A DNA stretch of 64,000 nt, taken from the NCBI GenBank assembly GCA_022835595.1, contig BQUP01000004.1:558001-622000 (forward strand), given 5' to 3'. Within the stretch, counting starts at the first letter, position 1. Every line of letters starts with the position of its first letter. Under the pieces are notes generated by a model. That model saw only the letters and a program-made list of their open reading frames with translations, ran no database searches and was not told where the DNA came from. Shown piece by piece: positions 45,781 through 61,880 of the stretch. Both the position numbers and the translations under genes were made by a program. The stretch comes from Cystobasidium ongulense (lineage: Eukaryota; Basidiomycota; Cystobasidiomycetes; Cystobasidiales; Cystobasidiaceae).

Positions 45781-48295
45781 CTAAAGTCTTCTCCAAAGGT
45801 CACGAATACGTCGAGGGCGAGGGCGAGGTGTGACTTCCCCTTCCGCCCGACTAGATTGCATACGTATGGTATCAGGATACTGTCTTGAAGGAACTTGGAA
45901 ATGCGGATCCAATTGATGTTGCTCATGAAGGGGATATTTATATGTTCCTCGACCTGCGGATTGATCGTCCACTGGATCAGGATGCTCGAGTTGCCGAGGA
46001 GGATATGCAGGTTCTTGGCGGGTGTTTCTGACGGCTGACTGCTGCTGGCCATATCCTGGTTGTATCGTGCGACTTGGAAGGGTAGCGCTGCTAGAGACTG
46101 TATGCAATGAAGCGGTATCGGAGAGACTGTGATTTTTATCTCCTCTCATCTGCAAAGATCGACTCGGGCCAGGTGAAGCGCTAGATAGCGTAGAGTTTGC
46201 AAAAGATTGGTCGTCCTGACCGAGTGCATTCTTTACCCATTCTTTCCCAAATTTCCTCTCCATCCGAGCTGTCCCAAGACTTCTGAGCAACCACTTTTCT
46301 CCAGATAGGTGTAACCGAACAAAGTCGTGCTTAAGGGCTTTCTTTGCTGTCATTCGTTGAGCTGGGTCAATCGCAAGTAATTTTTCCAAAAAGTCCACAA
46401 ATAGATTAAGATGTCGACGATCTGGCGATTTGTAACGGAAATCAGCAAGTGAAAAGGCCAGGAAGCCAAATCTGTAGGGCTTGCCTTCGAGGTTACCTTT
46501 GTGCGCTGCGCGGGTCTTAATGCACTCGGAAAGGTTGTCACCCTCTATGCCCCAAGTAAGTGGCTTGTCCAAACTACGGTTCCCAGCTCGTTCTTGCCCT
46601 GCCCTCTGCCGTGCGTGCTCTCTCTTCAGCCATGCATCGCGGTCTTTAAAATTTGCACTGTTCACCATGTGGGGCGGGATACGGCTGTTCGATGTGGAGA
46701 ATCGGAATTGAAGTTTCAGTCTCAAACGATTTCATGAGGCCAATGGGAAATTCACTTTACCCTATGAATGCATCCTGCAATATAAGCTGATCATAGTCAT
46801 TGTTGGCTCTGAAGAGAGGGAGGCCTAGATACAACTCCGCAAATATACACCCTAAAGACCACATATCGATAACGGCAGTCGTTCTCGAACGCAAGATGGC
46901 CTCCGGGGCGCGATACCATAGGGTCTGTTTCTCCACACCGTCACGCATGCTGGAGGCACGCTCGGCGCAGCCGAAATCTATGAGCCAAAGACGCATTGGA
47001 TCTTCGCTGTATACATTCGACCGTCACTTTTCGTCTGAAATAGCGATGATGGAGCAGGAACTATCACCCACCTATCTGTTAACACATTTTCGGTCTTCAA
47101 GTCGGTGTGCACCCAGCCAGCATCGTGCATAAAGTTTATGGCAATCAACAGTTGCACAGCGTAATTATGGACAACGTCCAGCGATGATCCGCAATATGTT
47201 CTCGCTGTGAGCCAGTCGTATAAGCTCGGCCCGCCGGACGCCAAGACGAGACAGCCAAGGCCGTGGAAATCGAAGGTTTCTTTGAGACGTATGATGTGGC
47301 TCGTTTCGTTGGGATCTTGCGAATTGAGCTAATTTGATTGCACCGGTCACTTCCAAAGTACAATTTATGTATAATGGTTGGCGTTACACTTACTTTCTCC
47401 AGTATAGTCTTCTCCTTCTGAAAAGCAGGCTGGCACCATTGATCAGACATGGAGGGGTTGTCGTTTGTAGCGACCTTCATAGCGACCACTTCCCTCGTTT
47501 CCAGATCTTGGCACTTGAATACTTTACCATACCCTCCCTGCCCCAGCTGAGCTAGAAGTAAGTACTCTGTGCCTGTGTCTGGATTTTCAATGACGCTGTA
47601 CCGAGTGATAATGCAGGCAAAGTCTCGAGTATGGAGGCTGTCTAGCCTGCCAGTGGCTGGGGCCGCTGCAACGGCTTCCTCCTCCTGAATCCTTAACGAA
47701 AAAAAGCCTTCTTGGTCCGGTATCCTCGTTCCATGAGCAAGGCAGTAGGTGACACACGCATCTAGCGTCATCGCCGCGAGATACTGCCGGAGGAATCATC
47801 AGCTAAAATATAAGCTTCTAGGCCTGCTACACATACACTCATTCTCCCGGCTGTTGGATGCGCCCGCCGTTGAGATTTGGCTGGACGAGTGCGCCTGATG
47901 GAAGTGTTACGAGAGTATGGCCAGAATGCGGAGCAGAAAGAACGTGTCTGGATGTTCTTGCCAATCTGAATAGGAGAATCGAGTTGCGCTGATAGTGATG
48001 GATCAATGTGTGATGCAGCATTCCGTGGCAGGGAAGGTGTCGGTATCGGTACGATTGTGGCTGCCGAGCTACCAGGGGATGGCAGATCGGGTATAAGTAT
48101 GTCCGATTTGGCGAAGAGAGTAAGTACCTGATAATTGATGGCCGACAATTGCGGCCGGATGCCTCTTCGCGTGATATCTCTGCCACGAGGAATGCTCCTC
48201 GTACGCGAGCTAGCCCTTGCTGCATGGAGACTGACGTGCACGCGCGTATTCCGCAGCCATTCGTCCCAGGCTCGCGGGTCCTGTAACTTTGTCAT
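45781..48295 (-). CDS. Divergent DYRK/YAK1-like CMGC protein kinase
   Basis: Probably an active Ser/Thr (or dual-specificity) kinase. From ATG at 48295 the N-terminal region (about 150 residues, Ser/Arg/Pro-rich) is unrecognised. Kinase motifs in order: glycine loop LGQGGYGKVFKC, VVAMKV (Lys), QKEKTIL (helix-C Glu), hinge LVLASGGPSLYDWL, catalytic loop HTDLKTENVL, DFG as IDFGCAE, LWYRAPE, and [29 protein letters not shown], which with the LGFPIGLM-type segment is a DYRK/YAK pattern. The activation loop lacks the [10 protein letters not shown] autophosphorylation motif of true DYRKs and reads TLWYRAPEAIL instead. The tail is Ser/Pro/Gln-rich and ends RRIRDLWRRL at 45781. It sits directly downstream of YAK1 on the same strand and may derive from an old tandem duplication. 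Confidence 0.82.
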
Positions 48296-48790
48296 GAATA
48301 ATGTGAAGGCAGCTTTGGGTTGTCACTGAAGGTTTCGGATCTGTAATGTACGGTTCGATATCAAGCAGCTGTGAGATAATATTTGACTTACGTCCATTCG
48401 AGGTTACAGACCTGGTTCTGACAGGGAGTATAGGTTGGAAGGAACAAGGCTCTTGAACTGAAACTCATCACGACAGTCTGGCGGCCTTGTCGGTACGAGG
48501 AACATGTCAGTCCCGTCAGCCCTGCTCAATGACATGACAGTCACACAGGCAGCAGGCCTCGCTACTTCCAGAAGCCACTATCCTACGTCACTTGCCTTGC
48601 ATACTTGACTGGCCAGACTCGTCTCCTGTTCAGACCTGAGGCGGGTACCCTGGTGAACTGACGTATACAGGACTGACCTTGATGGGTCACGTGAGGTATG
48701 ACCCTTGCGCATCATTTCATTAGCTCGCTTTGTATGCGAGTTTGGGGTTAAATTGCAGTGAACTTGTCAATGTAGTCTATACAACCTTCT
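48296..48790. other. Spacer between the two kinase genes
   Basis: About 495 bp on the minus strand between the YAK1 stop and the start of the second kinase gene. No coding content recognised; presumably the promoter of the downstream kinase and the YAK1 3' UTR. Confidence 0.4.
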
Positions 48791-53152
<4,362 letters not shown>

Positions 53153-54404
53153 GATGATAGTGCAGCGGTCACCACCTGAAAAGCTGCTCGTGATGTGTGG
53201 ATTGTGCTGCTATCGTCGCTTGTTCTAGTCTAGTAGGTAGCCGACGAGATACTGCGGGTCGAGCTGCTCTACGGAAGCCAGCGGCCATGCCCTGGAGGTC
53301 GGCCAACTGCTCCCCGAAGCCCTTTTGCGCGACTCTACAGCTTGCGAAAGATGATGCTGACGCCGTGCGTATTGGGCTGCTGCAGCTGCTGTTCTTCTAA
53401 GCGATGGAGACAGTTGACATAAGTGGAAAGCGTGCAGCTATTAGGCTGCGCTTTATTTCTAGTAGCTGTCGAGGCAAGGGTACTAAAGAGCGGCACTTTG
53501 GGAGACCGCAGTTATGTTCAAGGTTAATTGGAGTAGCTTAGATTGCGCACATGTACACAACCGCACACTGCGTCTACACAGCTTGCATCCATCCATGACT
53601 CGCAGTGGCAATCAGACAGCGCGCCCTCAACCGGTCGAGCGCGTCGTACCTTCTTCACCTTCGAGACGAGGTCAACAGTAATACAGCATCTACCTCTCAG
53701 TTGCTGATTATTAGCGTCTAGGAACCGCATTCCTAATCTTGCCAACGGCATTCTCAGTCACGCCGCGTCTGTCAAATTCGAAGATGAATTACTGTGGTAG
53801 ACATATACCAAAATTAAGTTTTGCTGACTTGAGCCTGCTGGAGTACTGCAGTAGCTAACAACCTGTACATGCGCGCGAGTAAGAAAGGGAGAAAGACCCT
53901 CAGCCTATGCAATACCCGTTCTTCAATACTTCAATATCCGTTCATCCCTGATGTGTCATCCGTCTCTTTTTCCATATGCTGCAATCTAGTGTCGAGAGGA
54001 CAGACTGTATACTCTCTCAACAAGGTCGTGTAGACCATCTTGCTAGAAAGCCTTTATGTAAAACCCAGCCGGCTAGTCTTCCAGTTCGCAGAAGAAAGCA
54101 TAGCGTTTGACATCTTCCTAATCACCAGCTCATCCCAAATATATAGTCAATGCCCTAGCCCAGCTAGCGGCGTTTTCCAATCATTAAATTGCCATTATAT
54201 GGCAGGGGAAGGTAAACCGTACTATTTACTAAGATTAAAAAGAAAATTTGGAGGTGCTCCGCAGCGTCAAAACATTGCGGGGCTTGGGATACGAAGAAAT
54301 CGCATGTTCCTGACGTTCCGTTGCATACGATAATCGTGTCGGCCTGTTTATGAGCGAGGCGAGCGATTATGTTAGGTGTTGTTGTTGGAGCAGTGTCGTT
54401 TAGC
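53153..54404. other. 1.25-kb region between YAK1 promoter and phosducin 3' end
   Basis: Minus-strand YAK1 promoter and 5' UTR, probably long, as for many regulatory kinases. Short frames on both strands (for example 53524-53751 minus, 54040-54333 plus) have no recognised domain. No repeat or RNA gene seen. Confidence 0.4.
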
Positions 54405-55502
54405 CTAGTCCGAGTCGCCATCTTCGGGTGCAGAGTCCGCGTGTACAGCTGCGTGGGCTTGTAGTACCCCGTGCCTGTAGATTTGAAGGTAGAACGAATC
54501 CGACTATATCAGCATACAAGACATAAACGAAAGGACAAATAGACATACCTAACAAGGGCCTGCTCTACGAGATCACGTGAAATACTACCGCTGTTCACTT
54601 CATCCTCTTCACCTTGCCCATCTTTATTAGTGAGCTCTCTATCAAAGGCTACCAAGTTTTTGAACATGTCTCCTTGTCGGTAGACTAGTAATGTAGGTAG
54701 AACATCCTCTTCATCGCCTTGTGCGAACTCGAGATCACGACTGAGTGCTCGTAGAAACTTGGTGTGAGGGTATCGACGTGCGAGGGATGAGAGGTGGGCG
54801 TTGATTACCAGACACGAGGGGATGGACTGAATGAGGATGTAAGCATGTTTTCGAGTGTAGATGGAAGGATACCAGCTCTAGCTAGAGGAGAAGCAGGCTT
54901 ACAGGATCATAGACATGCACAACAACACAGAGTGCATGTCGATCTTCTATAGCTTTGATAAACTGGCTTTGGCCGACTTCACGGAGGTGTCCAAACTTCT
55001 GCTGCAAGCTGCTCGAGCGTCTCTCTTCGCTTCCCATGAGCTTCATTTCCTCGATGCGTTTCCGTCGGTAAGCATCTCTTGCGTCCTGCTCGCTATCTGA
55101 CAATCCAAGAGACGACGAGTCCGACAGTTCAGCGTTACTATCTTTGCTACGTCTTCTAAATGCTGTATTCTTGAACGTAGCTTTTGAATGCGCCTTAGGA
55201 CTCTTGCTCGATGTAGTAGTAGAGGGTTTATCATTATTCCGATTCCGATAGTCGGCAAGCACACCTTTGACGCCTGTGTTGTGCGACTGGCCTTTGGTCG
55301 TCTTGACTGGGCCAGAGGGCATAGATGCTGGCCCTCCGCCGCCTACACCTGGGAAGCCAGCTGCTCCAGGACCGCCATCGTCGCTATCAAAGTCGTCGTC
55401 ACTGGCTTGACGGTGCGGTTCTTCGCCTTCTGGATCGGGTCCTGCGAAGATTGCGCCAGAGAGGACGGCCTTTTCCAGTGGATCAGTGACGTTGTCTGCC
55501 AT
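54405..55502 (-). CDS. Phosducin-like protein (thioredoxin-fold Gbeta-gamma / CCT cofactor)
   Basis: Helps the CCT chaperonin assemble G-protein beta-gamma dimers. From ATG at 55502 (MADNVTDPLEKAVLSGAIF) three exons give about 310 residues. The N-terminal half is helical and low complexity, with KGVLADYR, the phosducin motif that contacts Gbeta, at about residues 75-85. Then comes the RRKRIEEMKLM helix and the thioredoxin-like domain: FGHLREVGQSQFIKAIEDRH, VVHVYDPSIPSCLVINAHLS, ARRYPHTKFLRALSRDLEFA, VLPTLLVYRQGDMFKNLVAF, LVEQALVR. The redox CxxC is absent, as expected. The tail ends EDGDSD at 54405. The layout matches PhLP1-class phosducins of fungi that couple to the pheromone/cAMP G proteins. 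Confidence 0.88.
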
Positions 55503-56017
55503 GGTTGGGTAGGAGTGGGACGGTTGTCGGAGAGAGTGTGTACAAGAGAGGCGTGTATCGGAGTTGTTGGCCTTGATCGGGATGGTGCGTGACGAAGGAA
55601 AGCGAACGAGTGTGTTGCTTGAATGTCACCTGGTCGTTGCGCTGCATTGAACCAAGCAGGGAAAGCAAGACAGAGGCAAGCTTCAGCTATGACGAGCAAC
55701 GCTGCCTGTCCGTCGCGGCCTCTTCTGCGGTCGGAAATTGCACGACCAGTCCAATATACTGAATTCAAAGTGCGCCCGGCATGACATGCGTCGAAATATA
55801 ACATCTGAAAGGCAGCCGACAGCGGCAAGAAGGACGTATGTCTGTCGGAGAAGCTTCTCGAAGCAATTGGCGATCTTCGGCTGCCCTTGCAGCATGGTGA
55901 CAAGCAAAGAGCGGTCGTGTCGCTGCCGTTGCTTCGGCTCGTTGATCTTACCTGCCACGTGATGTTTGAGTCTCGCGCATTTGGCTTTTGTACAGGTTGT
56001 AGGTTGTCTCCGTGTCC
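55503..56017. promoter_or_regulatory. Divergent promoter, phosducin-like (-) / ATS1-like (+)
   Basis: About 515 bp between the two start codons. Overlapping frames on both strands (longest on the minus strand, continuing into the phosducin gene in another frame) have no recognised content. No defined motif. Confidence 0.3.
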
Positions 56018-57286
56018 ATGCAGACTAAATTCAGAGTATACGCTTGCGGTAGCAACCTGCACGAGCAGATTCAACAGCACAACAACGATGGAGAACCTCT
56101 CTGCTGCTCGAAGCCAGGCGTCCTCGGCTCCGGCGATGGCCCAAGGGCAACCGAGGTCGTTGCTCTCTCGTCTTCCCAGATACTCTTAAAGGCTGCAGAA
56201 GGTACAGGTGCTCACTAACGTATAGTCTGTTGCCATTAACTGACTGCTGATCATGCCTTTCACATCCATCAGGAGAAAGATCCATCCTGACCAAGACGGG
56301 CTTCGCAAATGATGATGGATTCAGCCAAGAGGCATTGGAGAATCACTCCAATGTTCGTGCATTCCTCGGAAGAGACGCAATTCAAGCGTACATGACTTTC
56401 GATGGAGAGATACATCGCCCCGGGCAAAGGAAGTGCTCCAACAAGTTCATGCATGCAGCCATGGACGGACACGGCCGCATTCTGGCAGTTACCTTTGGTG
56501 AGCTGACGGCATTCTTTCGCTCCGTTGATCAACAACATAATAATCTAATGTCACTCTTGTCTTGTTCAGACGCCAAACTACGCCTCTACAAGAGCTTAGA
56601 TGACTTGTGCGACGACAATTACACCTCAGTGGCGTTATATGAGAAGATTGATCTATCAAGGGCAACTATACATTCCGGTGGTGCACATTTCATAATATTT
56701 GCCAGGCAAGAGCACGGTAATCCAATACTTTTCGGTTTCGGCGATAATAGATTCTTCCAGCAAGGTCATGACGATTCTTCGTCATCGTTGAAATTCGAAG
56801 CAAGGCGCGTTGATTTCTTTGACGAGGGTGTCAGTGCAGTCATCAAGACAGAATGTGGTGATTTACATACTGCTTTCTTGACGGGAGATGGGGCTTTGTA
56901 CATGTCGGGAAATGATGTCAAGGGGCAATGTGGTGGATTCTCGGAACAGGAACCTTCATTGGTGATGTTTCGAACGGAAGAGGAGGACATTGATGTTTTA
57001 GATGTCGCTTGTGGTGCTACCCATACAGTGGTGCTGACCAACAAAGGCATTTACGTCGCTGGAAACAGTACGTAGTGCAAGTCTTGCCAAAACATTAGCC
57101 TCTGAGCTAACGTGATAGTACGGTTCAGATAATGCAGGACAGTTGGGCACGGGCAACACTGTTGATAGTGCCTTATTCACGCGCACGTTATTGCAGTTGG
57201 ATACCAACGAAACTGCTACTCGCATACACGCTGCTGGCTGGAATACTCTCGTGTCTACCGAAGAAACCCCTCCAGATACCACTTAA
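56018..57286 (+). CDS. ATS1: ATS1-like RCC1-repeat protein
   Basis: Beta-propeller protein of the RCC1/ATS1 group; in yeast Ats1 works with Kti11 in wobble-uridine tRNA modification and Elongator regulation. From ATG at 56018 (MQTKFRVYACGSN) four exons give about 365 residues. RCC1 blade signatures are visible: YACGSNLHEQIQQH at the start, GGAHFIIFARQ and LFGFGDNRFFQQGH mid-protein, CGDLHTAFLTGDGALYMSGN, CGATHTVVLTNKGIYVAGN and, across the last intron, NNAGQLGTGNT. The intron acceptor is the TTCAG at about 57129, since an earlier AG would hit a stop. The final residues TPPDTT end at TAA 57284-57286. That stop overlaps the TERT stop on the other strand. Confidence 0.87.
57283..57286. other. 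Overlapping convergent stop codons (TTAA)
   Basis: The palindrome TTAA supplies TAA to the ATS1-like gene on the plus strand (57284-57286) and TAA to TERT on the minus strand (57285-57283). The two coding regions overlap by two bases and leave no room for separate 3' UTRs. Confidence 0.85.
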
Positions 57287-60200
57287 AACTCTAGGGCATC
57301 AAATTGTTGGTTCGATGGATGAGAAAGAACAGGACCAAGTGCTTTCGACATAGATGCATGCTGTCGCGATGCACAGATATATCGCAGGTGCTTCAAGATG
57401 GTTTTATACTTGGTCGGTTTTCCAGACAGAACTTGCAGGAAAGCACGATAACCTAGCCATTCGATGTAGCCACGGCGAATGCCATCGAAAGATGCGCCAC
57501 ACTCCTCCACGAGCTTGGGATGGAAGCACGATTTGACCGCGAGGAAGGCATACTGTACGATGCGGTGTATAGAGTTCAAAAAGAATGGCATATTCTTGTC
57601 TAGCGATGGCCCCCATATCTTGATATACGAGTGGTACTTCATAGCTACGAATCGAAGTGCTTGATGAATATTGATGTAAACCGTTCGTATGTGCGTGAAA
57701 GTAGTATCGAAGAAGATAATATTGGTCCTCATCTTCATTGCGTATAGCATAGTATTCAGGAAAGCTTCGCCTGGTTTACTTTGCGTTCGTATAGTCAAGA
57801 CATTGGTCATGTGAGATGCTGAACGGCGACCGTAATCGTACTGTACTTCCAACGTTTGCTGATTGAACAACAGGCCACACCAAGGGAACGGCGCTTTCGC
57901 ATCAACCCGTCGAATGGGTCCTACTCCGTCCAATGTGTAATCAAAGTTGATGAGCGTCTTGTCCACTGAAACGAAGCATCCATATTCTGGATGACCCGCA
58001 TGCATCTTCCGTAAGAACGTCTCAGCATCTACTCTATCCGCGGTGATGAAGAGGAAATCATCCACAAGTCGCATGAGGATGCTATTTGACTTTTTCGTGA
58101 AAGCAAGTTCTTCCTTTTCCATGTAACCGTAAAAGAAATTACATAGCAGAGTAGAAAGGATCGAGCCTTGTGGTATCCCTACAGTTTGCCTGTAGTAAGA
58201 TCGTCCTATCTTGACTATGTTATCTTTGATGTGCTCTCTGAGAAGAGCTAGAACCGCTTGTCGTGATTCGGTAGCGGGTCTCACTTGGTCGACGAAAACA
58301 GCTCGTCTTAATACGTCGGCGAGCTGGTAGGCTATCTCTGGAAACTGCACAAAATCGTCGGTCGGACGCGCTTGCCTTAGGAACCTTTTCAACACCGTGC
58401 CGCCATGTTGAACGGAAGTTGTGTACTTTGTAAGGGTGTAATCGTCTTCGCTAATGATAGTCTCGAGGATTTCCAGAAGTCTATCTTGGTCAATGGAGTC
58501 GAAGCAGGCTCTGATATCGAGTTTGACCATGAACAGTCGAGGGCAAGTCTTGTTGGATAATTTTTGTCTGTATGCCTTGATGCGCCTATAAACATCGCTG
58601 AAAGCTTGTGTAGCGGAGCCAGCAAGCTCCTCCCGACGTCTTTTTTCCAAAGATAGGATTGAAAATGCATTTTGCAACAATTGATTGATAGAAGGAGGCC
58701 GAAAAGCAGACGTGGTCGATATACGGGCAGGACGTCGACTGAGATTGACGATGGGTCTCACACCCTTCTCCTTTGGCAACAGGCGTACGTGCGAAAAAGA
58801 CAATTTCCTGTCCGGATGATTGAGTATGGCTAGTGCTTCCTGTTTGTCGATTTTGCGGAAAAGATTGTTCGCCATGTTGTCCACTAATGGCGCGCAGATA
58901 ACAAGCCAATCTGTCTGTAGGAAATACAATGTTCGGCGTTGGAAGGCTGCGGATTCGGTAATGTAGAAATTGGCCTGTACAAGGAGTCATCAGACAGATA
59001 CTTGATTCATCGGACCAAGTAACGCACGCGTAGTAGATCAACAATGAAATGGTCAAAGATCCAAAATATCAGATCGCTGACAAGCTCGGCCTGTAAAAGT
59101 GCTGCTGATACCGTTTGGCGAGTCAAAGGGCCGCTGGCTCGACTCCACGAGCAATCGCTCAATTTGAAGCCCCGCATGATGGAATTCAACGAGAAGACTT
59201 CGCCACGTCTCGCCGTGACAAGCTTGTCTACCGCTGTTGATTGAATCAGTCTGAAGTCCCGCAAGACTGCGGCAATCTACCATACCTGCATTAATGACGC
59301 CCAAATTGTGTTCCGAGCCAAGTGTCTCCGATGGAAGCACATCTACAAGGCATCTTTGAATGAAGCGTGTGACTCTCCAGTGTTCAATAATGAAGTCCGT
59401 AAATCTTGGAGGCCCAGTAGCTTTGCTCGTAGCTTTCTTTCCCGAGGTATAAACAGGCAGGAAGTTGAGTCCAGAAGGCATAGATTGAGAAGAGCTGGAG
59501 CTTTCTTGCGTCTTGTAAATTGTTTGCGTCAAAGGCATGGAACTATCGTCTGAAATGGCATTCTGCAAGTAATGTTAGAAGAATTACACATTACCAGTAC
59601 ATTCAAGTGTACTCACAAATAATACGGATCTCTCCTCAGGGCTAAGTTCGACACGCTGAAGCTAAAGATCGGCGCGGCGTGAGCGAACGTATATCAAGTG
59701 TGATAGATGATAATCACCTTCGAGGGAGCCAGATGATGCAAGGTTCTGGTATAATTGTAGGCGCGATGCCGTCGCAGTACATCTTGCAATAGTGGCAAAG
59801 CGGCTTTGAGGCTTTTTGGAGTGTTAGTCTTGCCAATACTAACGATACCTGTGTCTACGGCATTTCTCCTCTCGTTGCGACTAGTATTCGTAACTGAGAT
59901 CTGGTATTTTGATGGCCATATATGTTTCGATAAATGTCGCGCTGCCGCAAAATCCTCTGAATATTCGGGCAGTCCGCCATCAGGAAAAGCTTTGTCGATG
60001 CAAATCAAGGCGTCTGATGTGTAGGGATCAGAAGCTGTTTCGTCAATACGAGCTAATTGCATTGATTGGTTGGACTCACTGTCCGGCAGCAGACCCGAAC
60101 TTTGCTTAATCGCATTGCTGGTCATATGTGTGTAAAAGATAGACTGCCTGCTAAGCAGGCGCGCAGCGCGAGACGGGGTTGCTTCAGTCTTTGGGACACA

Positions 60201-60935
60201 CAGACGCTTTTTCTTCTCATCTGAAGAGGTGTCCTCCTCGACTTTGCGCTTGCTGCTGGCTTTCAGACTATGGAGCGGAGCACCGCAAATCTGCCGAAGG
60301 GCATTGTCTAGCACAGGGACGAAAATTGATGTGTGCTTGAACAAGTGGAGTAGACATGCACCAGATACTCTTCAAGCAGCAGAGGTGAGTACGAGCTGAA
60401 GCCTTCGACTACACTGCAGAGTACAAATTCACCTTTGGAGAATGAGCTTCCAATCCTTAGATTCTTGTATAGCCGTCAAGGAGGTGTTGCTGTACTTGTT
60501 GACGACAGAGCCACCACTCTGAAGGTAATAGAAAAGAGATGTCAACCCTGGCAGAAATGTCTAGGTACAATGTGGGAAGCTTGCCATCACGAAACCGTAG
60601 CACAAGACATTGTCGGGTCTGCTCGAAGTCGAGAGCAACTCACGCTGAGCCCGTCTTATGACATCGTCCAGCGGCACAGGCTCCTCCAGGAATGCTGTAA
60701 ACGGTCTAGGAGCACCCTCTGGCGCTGACCAGGCGACAAACGCGCCTTGAAGAAGAGTCGTATACGAAGGCGTGTCGATCGCGCTGTCGAGCACCTCGAG
60801 TTCGACAGGAAGGCATGAAGTCAGGTAATCTTGTAGCGAGACTACGTTGTGGTAGTAGTAGTCGAGAACCGCGTGCTTCCTGCTGGCAGATGGTACATGG
60901 CTTCCTGGTATCTCGACCGCGCGACTACGCTGCAT
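57283..60935 (-). CDS. TERT: Telomerase reverse transcriptase
   Basis: Catalytic subunit that extends chromosome ends using the telomerase RNA template. From ATG at 60935 about seven exons give roughly 1,030 residues, all domains present. TEN domain: VLDYYYHNVVSLQDYLTSCL, DTPSYTTLLQGAFVAW, IRRAQRELL and RPDNVLCYGF. RNA-binding domain: DWKLILQRVSGACLLHLFKH, TSIFVPVLDNALRQICGAPL, VTRFIQRCLVDVLPSETLGS (CP/T region), GFKLSDCSW (QFP). RT domain: motif 1 VRLLPKEKGVRPIVNL, motif A FMVKLDIRACFDSID (catalytic Asp), IFD insertion, motif B GIPQGSILSTLLCNFFYGY, motif C LVDDFLFIT (catalytic Asp pair), motif D and motif E primer grip FPWCGLLF. C-terminal extension GYIEWLGYRAFLQ to TAA at 57283. No inactivating change was noticed, so it should be functional. 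Confidence 0.95.
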
Positions 60936-61137
60936 GTGTTGGCGGCGAGGAAACGCCTGCAGGTTGTGTTCAGACTAATTCGTGCACGACATAAGGAGGC
61001 AGAAATACCGAACTCTGAAGCAGTCACTGCATCTGCGGTCTCATAGCAGGAACAAGATCTGAAGGCAGCTATTACTTATACTGGGAAATCCAGCAGGCGA
61101 TGTAGCTTCGATACCACAATTGTTAGACGGTTTCGGT

Positions 61138-61880
61138 CTACACGATACATGCACTGACAGAGAGCAACAGGGATAGTCCGACGATACCCATGATATGTTT
61201 CTTCATCAGACCGTGAGTGCTGCTTGAAGCCTCCTCTGCAGATGCCTCTTCGTCGTCCTCTTCACCGATGAGTACCTGAGGTCGCGTCTGTACTGAAGAG
61301 CTCACTGAAGAGGGCACTGACCTTGTCGGAGGGGTGCTCAGATCTGCACCATCTGTTATCTGGCCAGTCTGTACTGCGGCTGGTCGTGGCTGCATGAACT
61401 CGCCTGAAGGCCCAAATACAAGCGCTGTTCCTACGGTAGAAGTGCGTACTGCTCTGGTGCTTGAAACTAATCAAGAAAACCGTGTAAGACGAAACGCTCT
61501 GAAATAAATGAGTTGATGATCTGACCTTCTTGTGAGCTTTCTTCAGCATCGAAGGCACCTTTGCAAGCTTTCAGTAAGAGCTGCTGATCCATTGCAGAAG
61601 AGCAGCCGATGGGTGCGTTCAAGCTAGGTGGTACTGAGCAGTTCCCGAAACATGCAGTCGAGCAGAAGTCTGCTTTGGTACATACTGGATTGTTCAAGAT
61701 GCTATCAGCGAGGTTTCATGTGCGTGGTTGTCGACCAGGCAGACTCACTGCTGGGCACTATGCATGCTTTCGCGCATTTGGGTAGCTTTGCAGCATCAAC
61801 TAAATTACTCCAGCTCAAAAATAAAACGACTGCTGTATATATGGATGCAGAGCTGGCGTTCAATACTACTTTCGTCTTGA
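61138..61880 (-). CDS. CFEM-like GPI-anchored cell-surface protein (start not found)
   Basis: Likely extracellular, wall- or membrane-anchored. Reading leftward: a hydrophobic signal-like run (TAVVLFLSWSNLVDAAK, near 61815-61870), then LPKCAKACIVPSS, and on the next exon NPVCTKADFCSTACFGNCSV, giving the Cys spacing of a CFEM-like domain with about eight Cys in all. A Ser/Thr/Glu-rich stalk follows (STPPTRSVPSSVSSSVQ, EEDDEEASAEEASSS) and a C-terminal hydrophobic tail (IMGIVGLSLLLSVSACIV) typical of a GPI signal; TAG at 61138. CFEM proteins bind heme iron or act at the host interface, but that role is only inferred here. No ATG exists in the signal-peptide frame before an upstream stop, so a 5' exon or a different start must exist. 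Confidence 0.6.

Noticed and set aside
55343-56080. 245-codon minus-strand open frame
   Set aside because: Overlaps the phosducin-like gene in another frame and extends over its promoter; no recognisable content.
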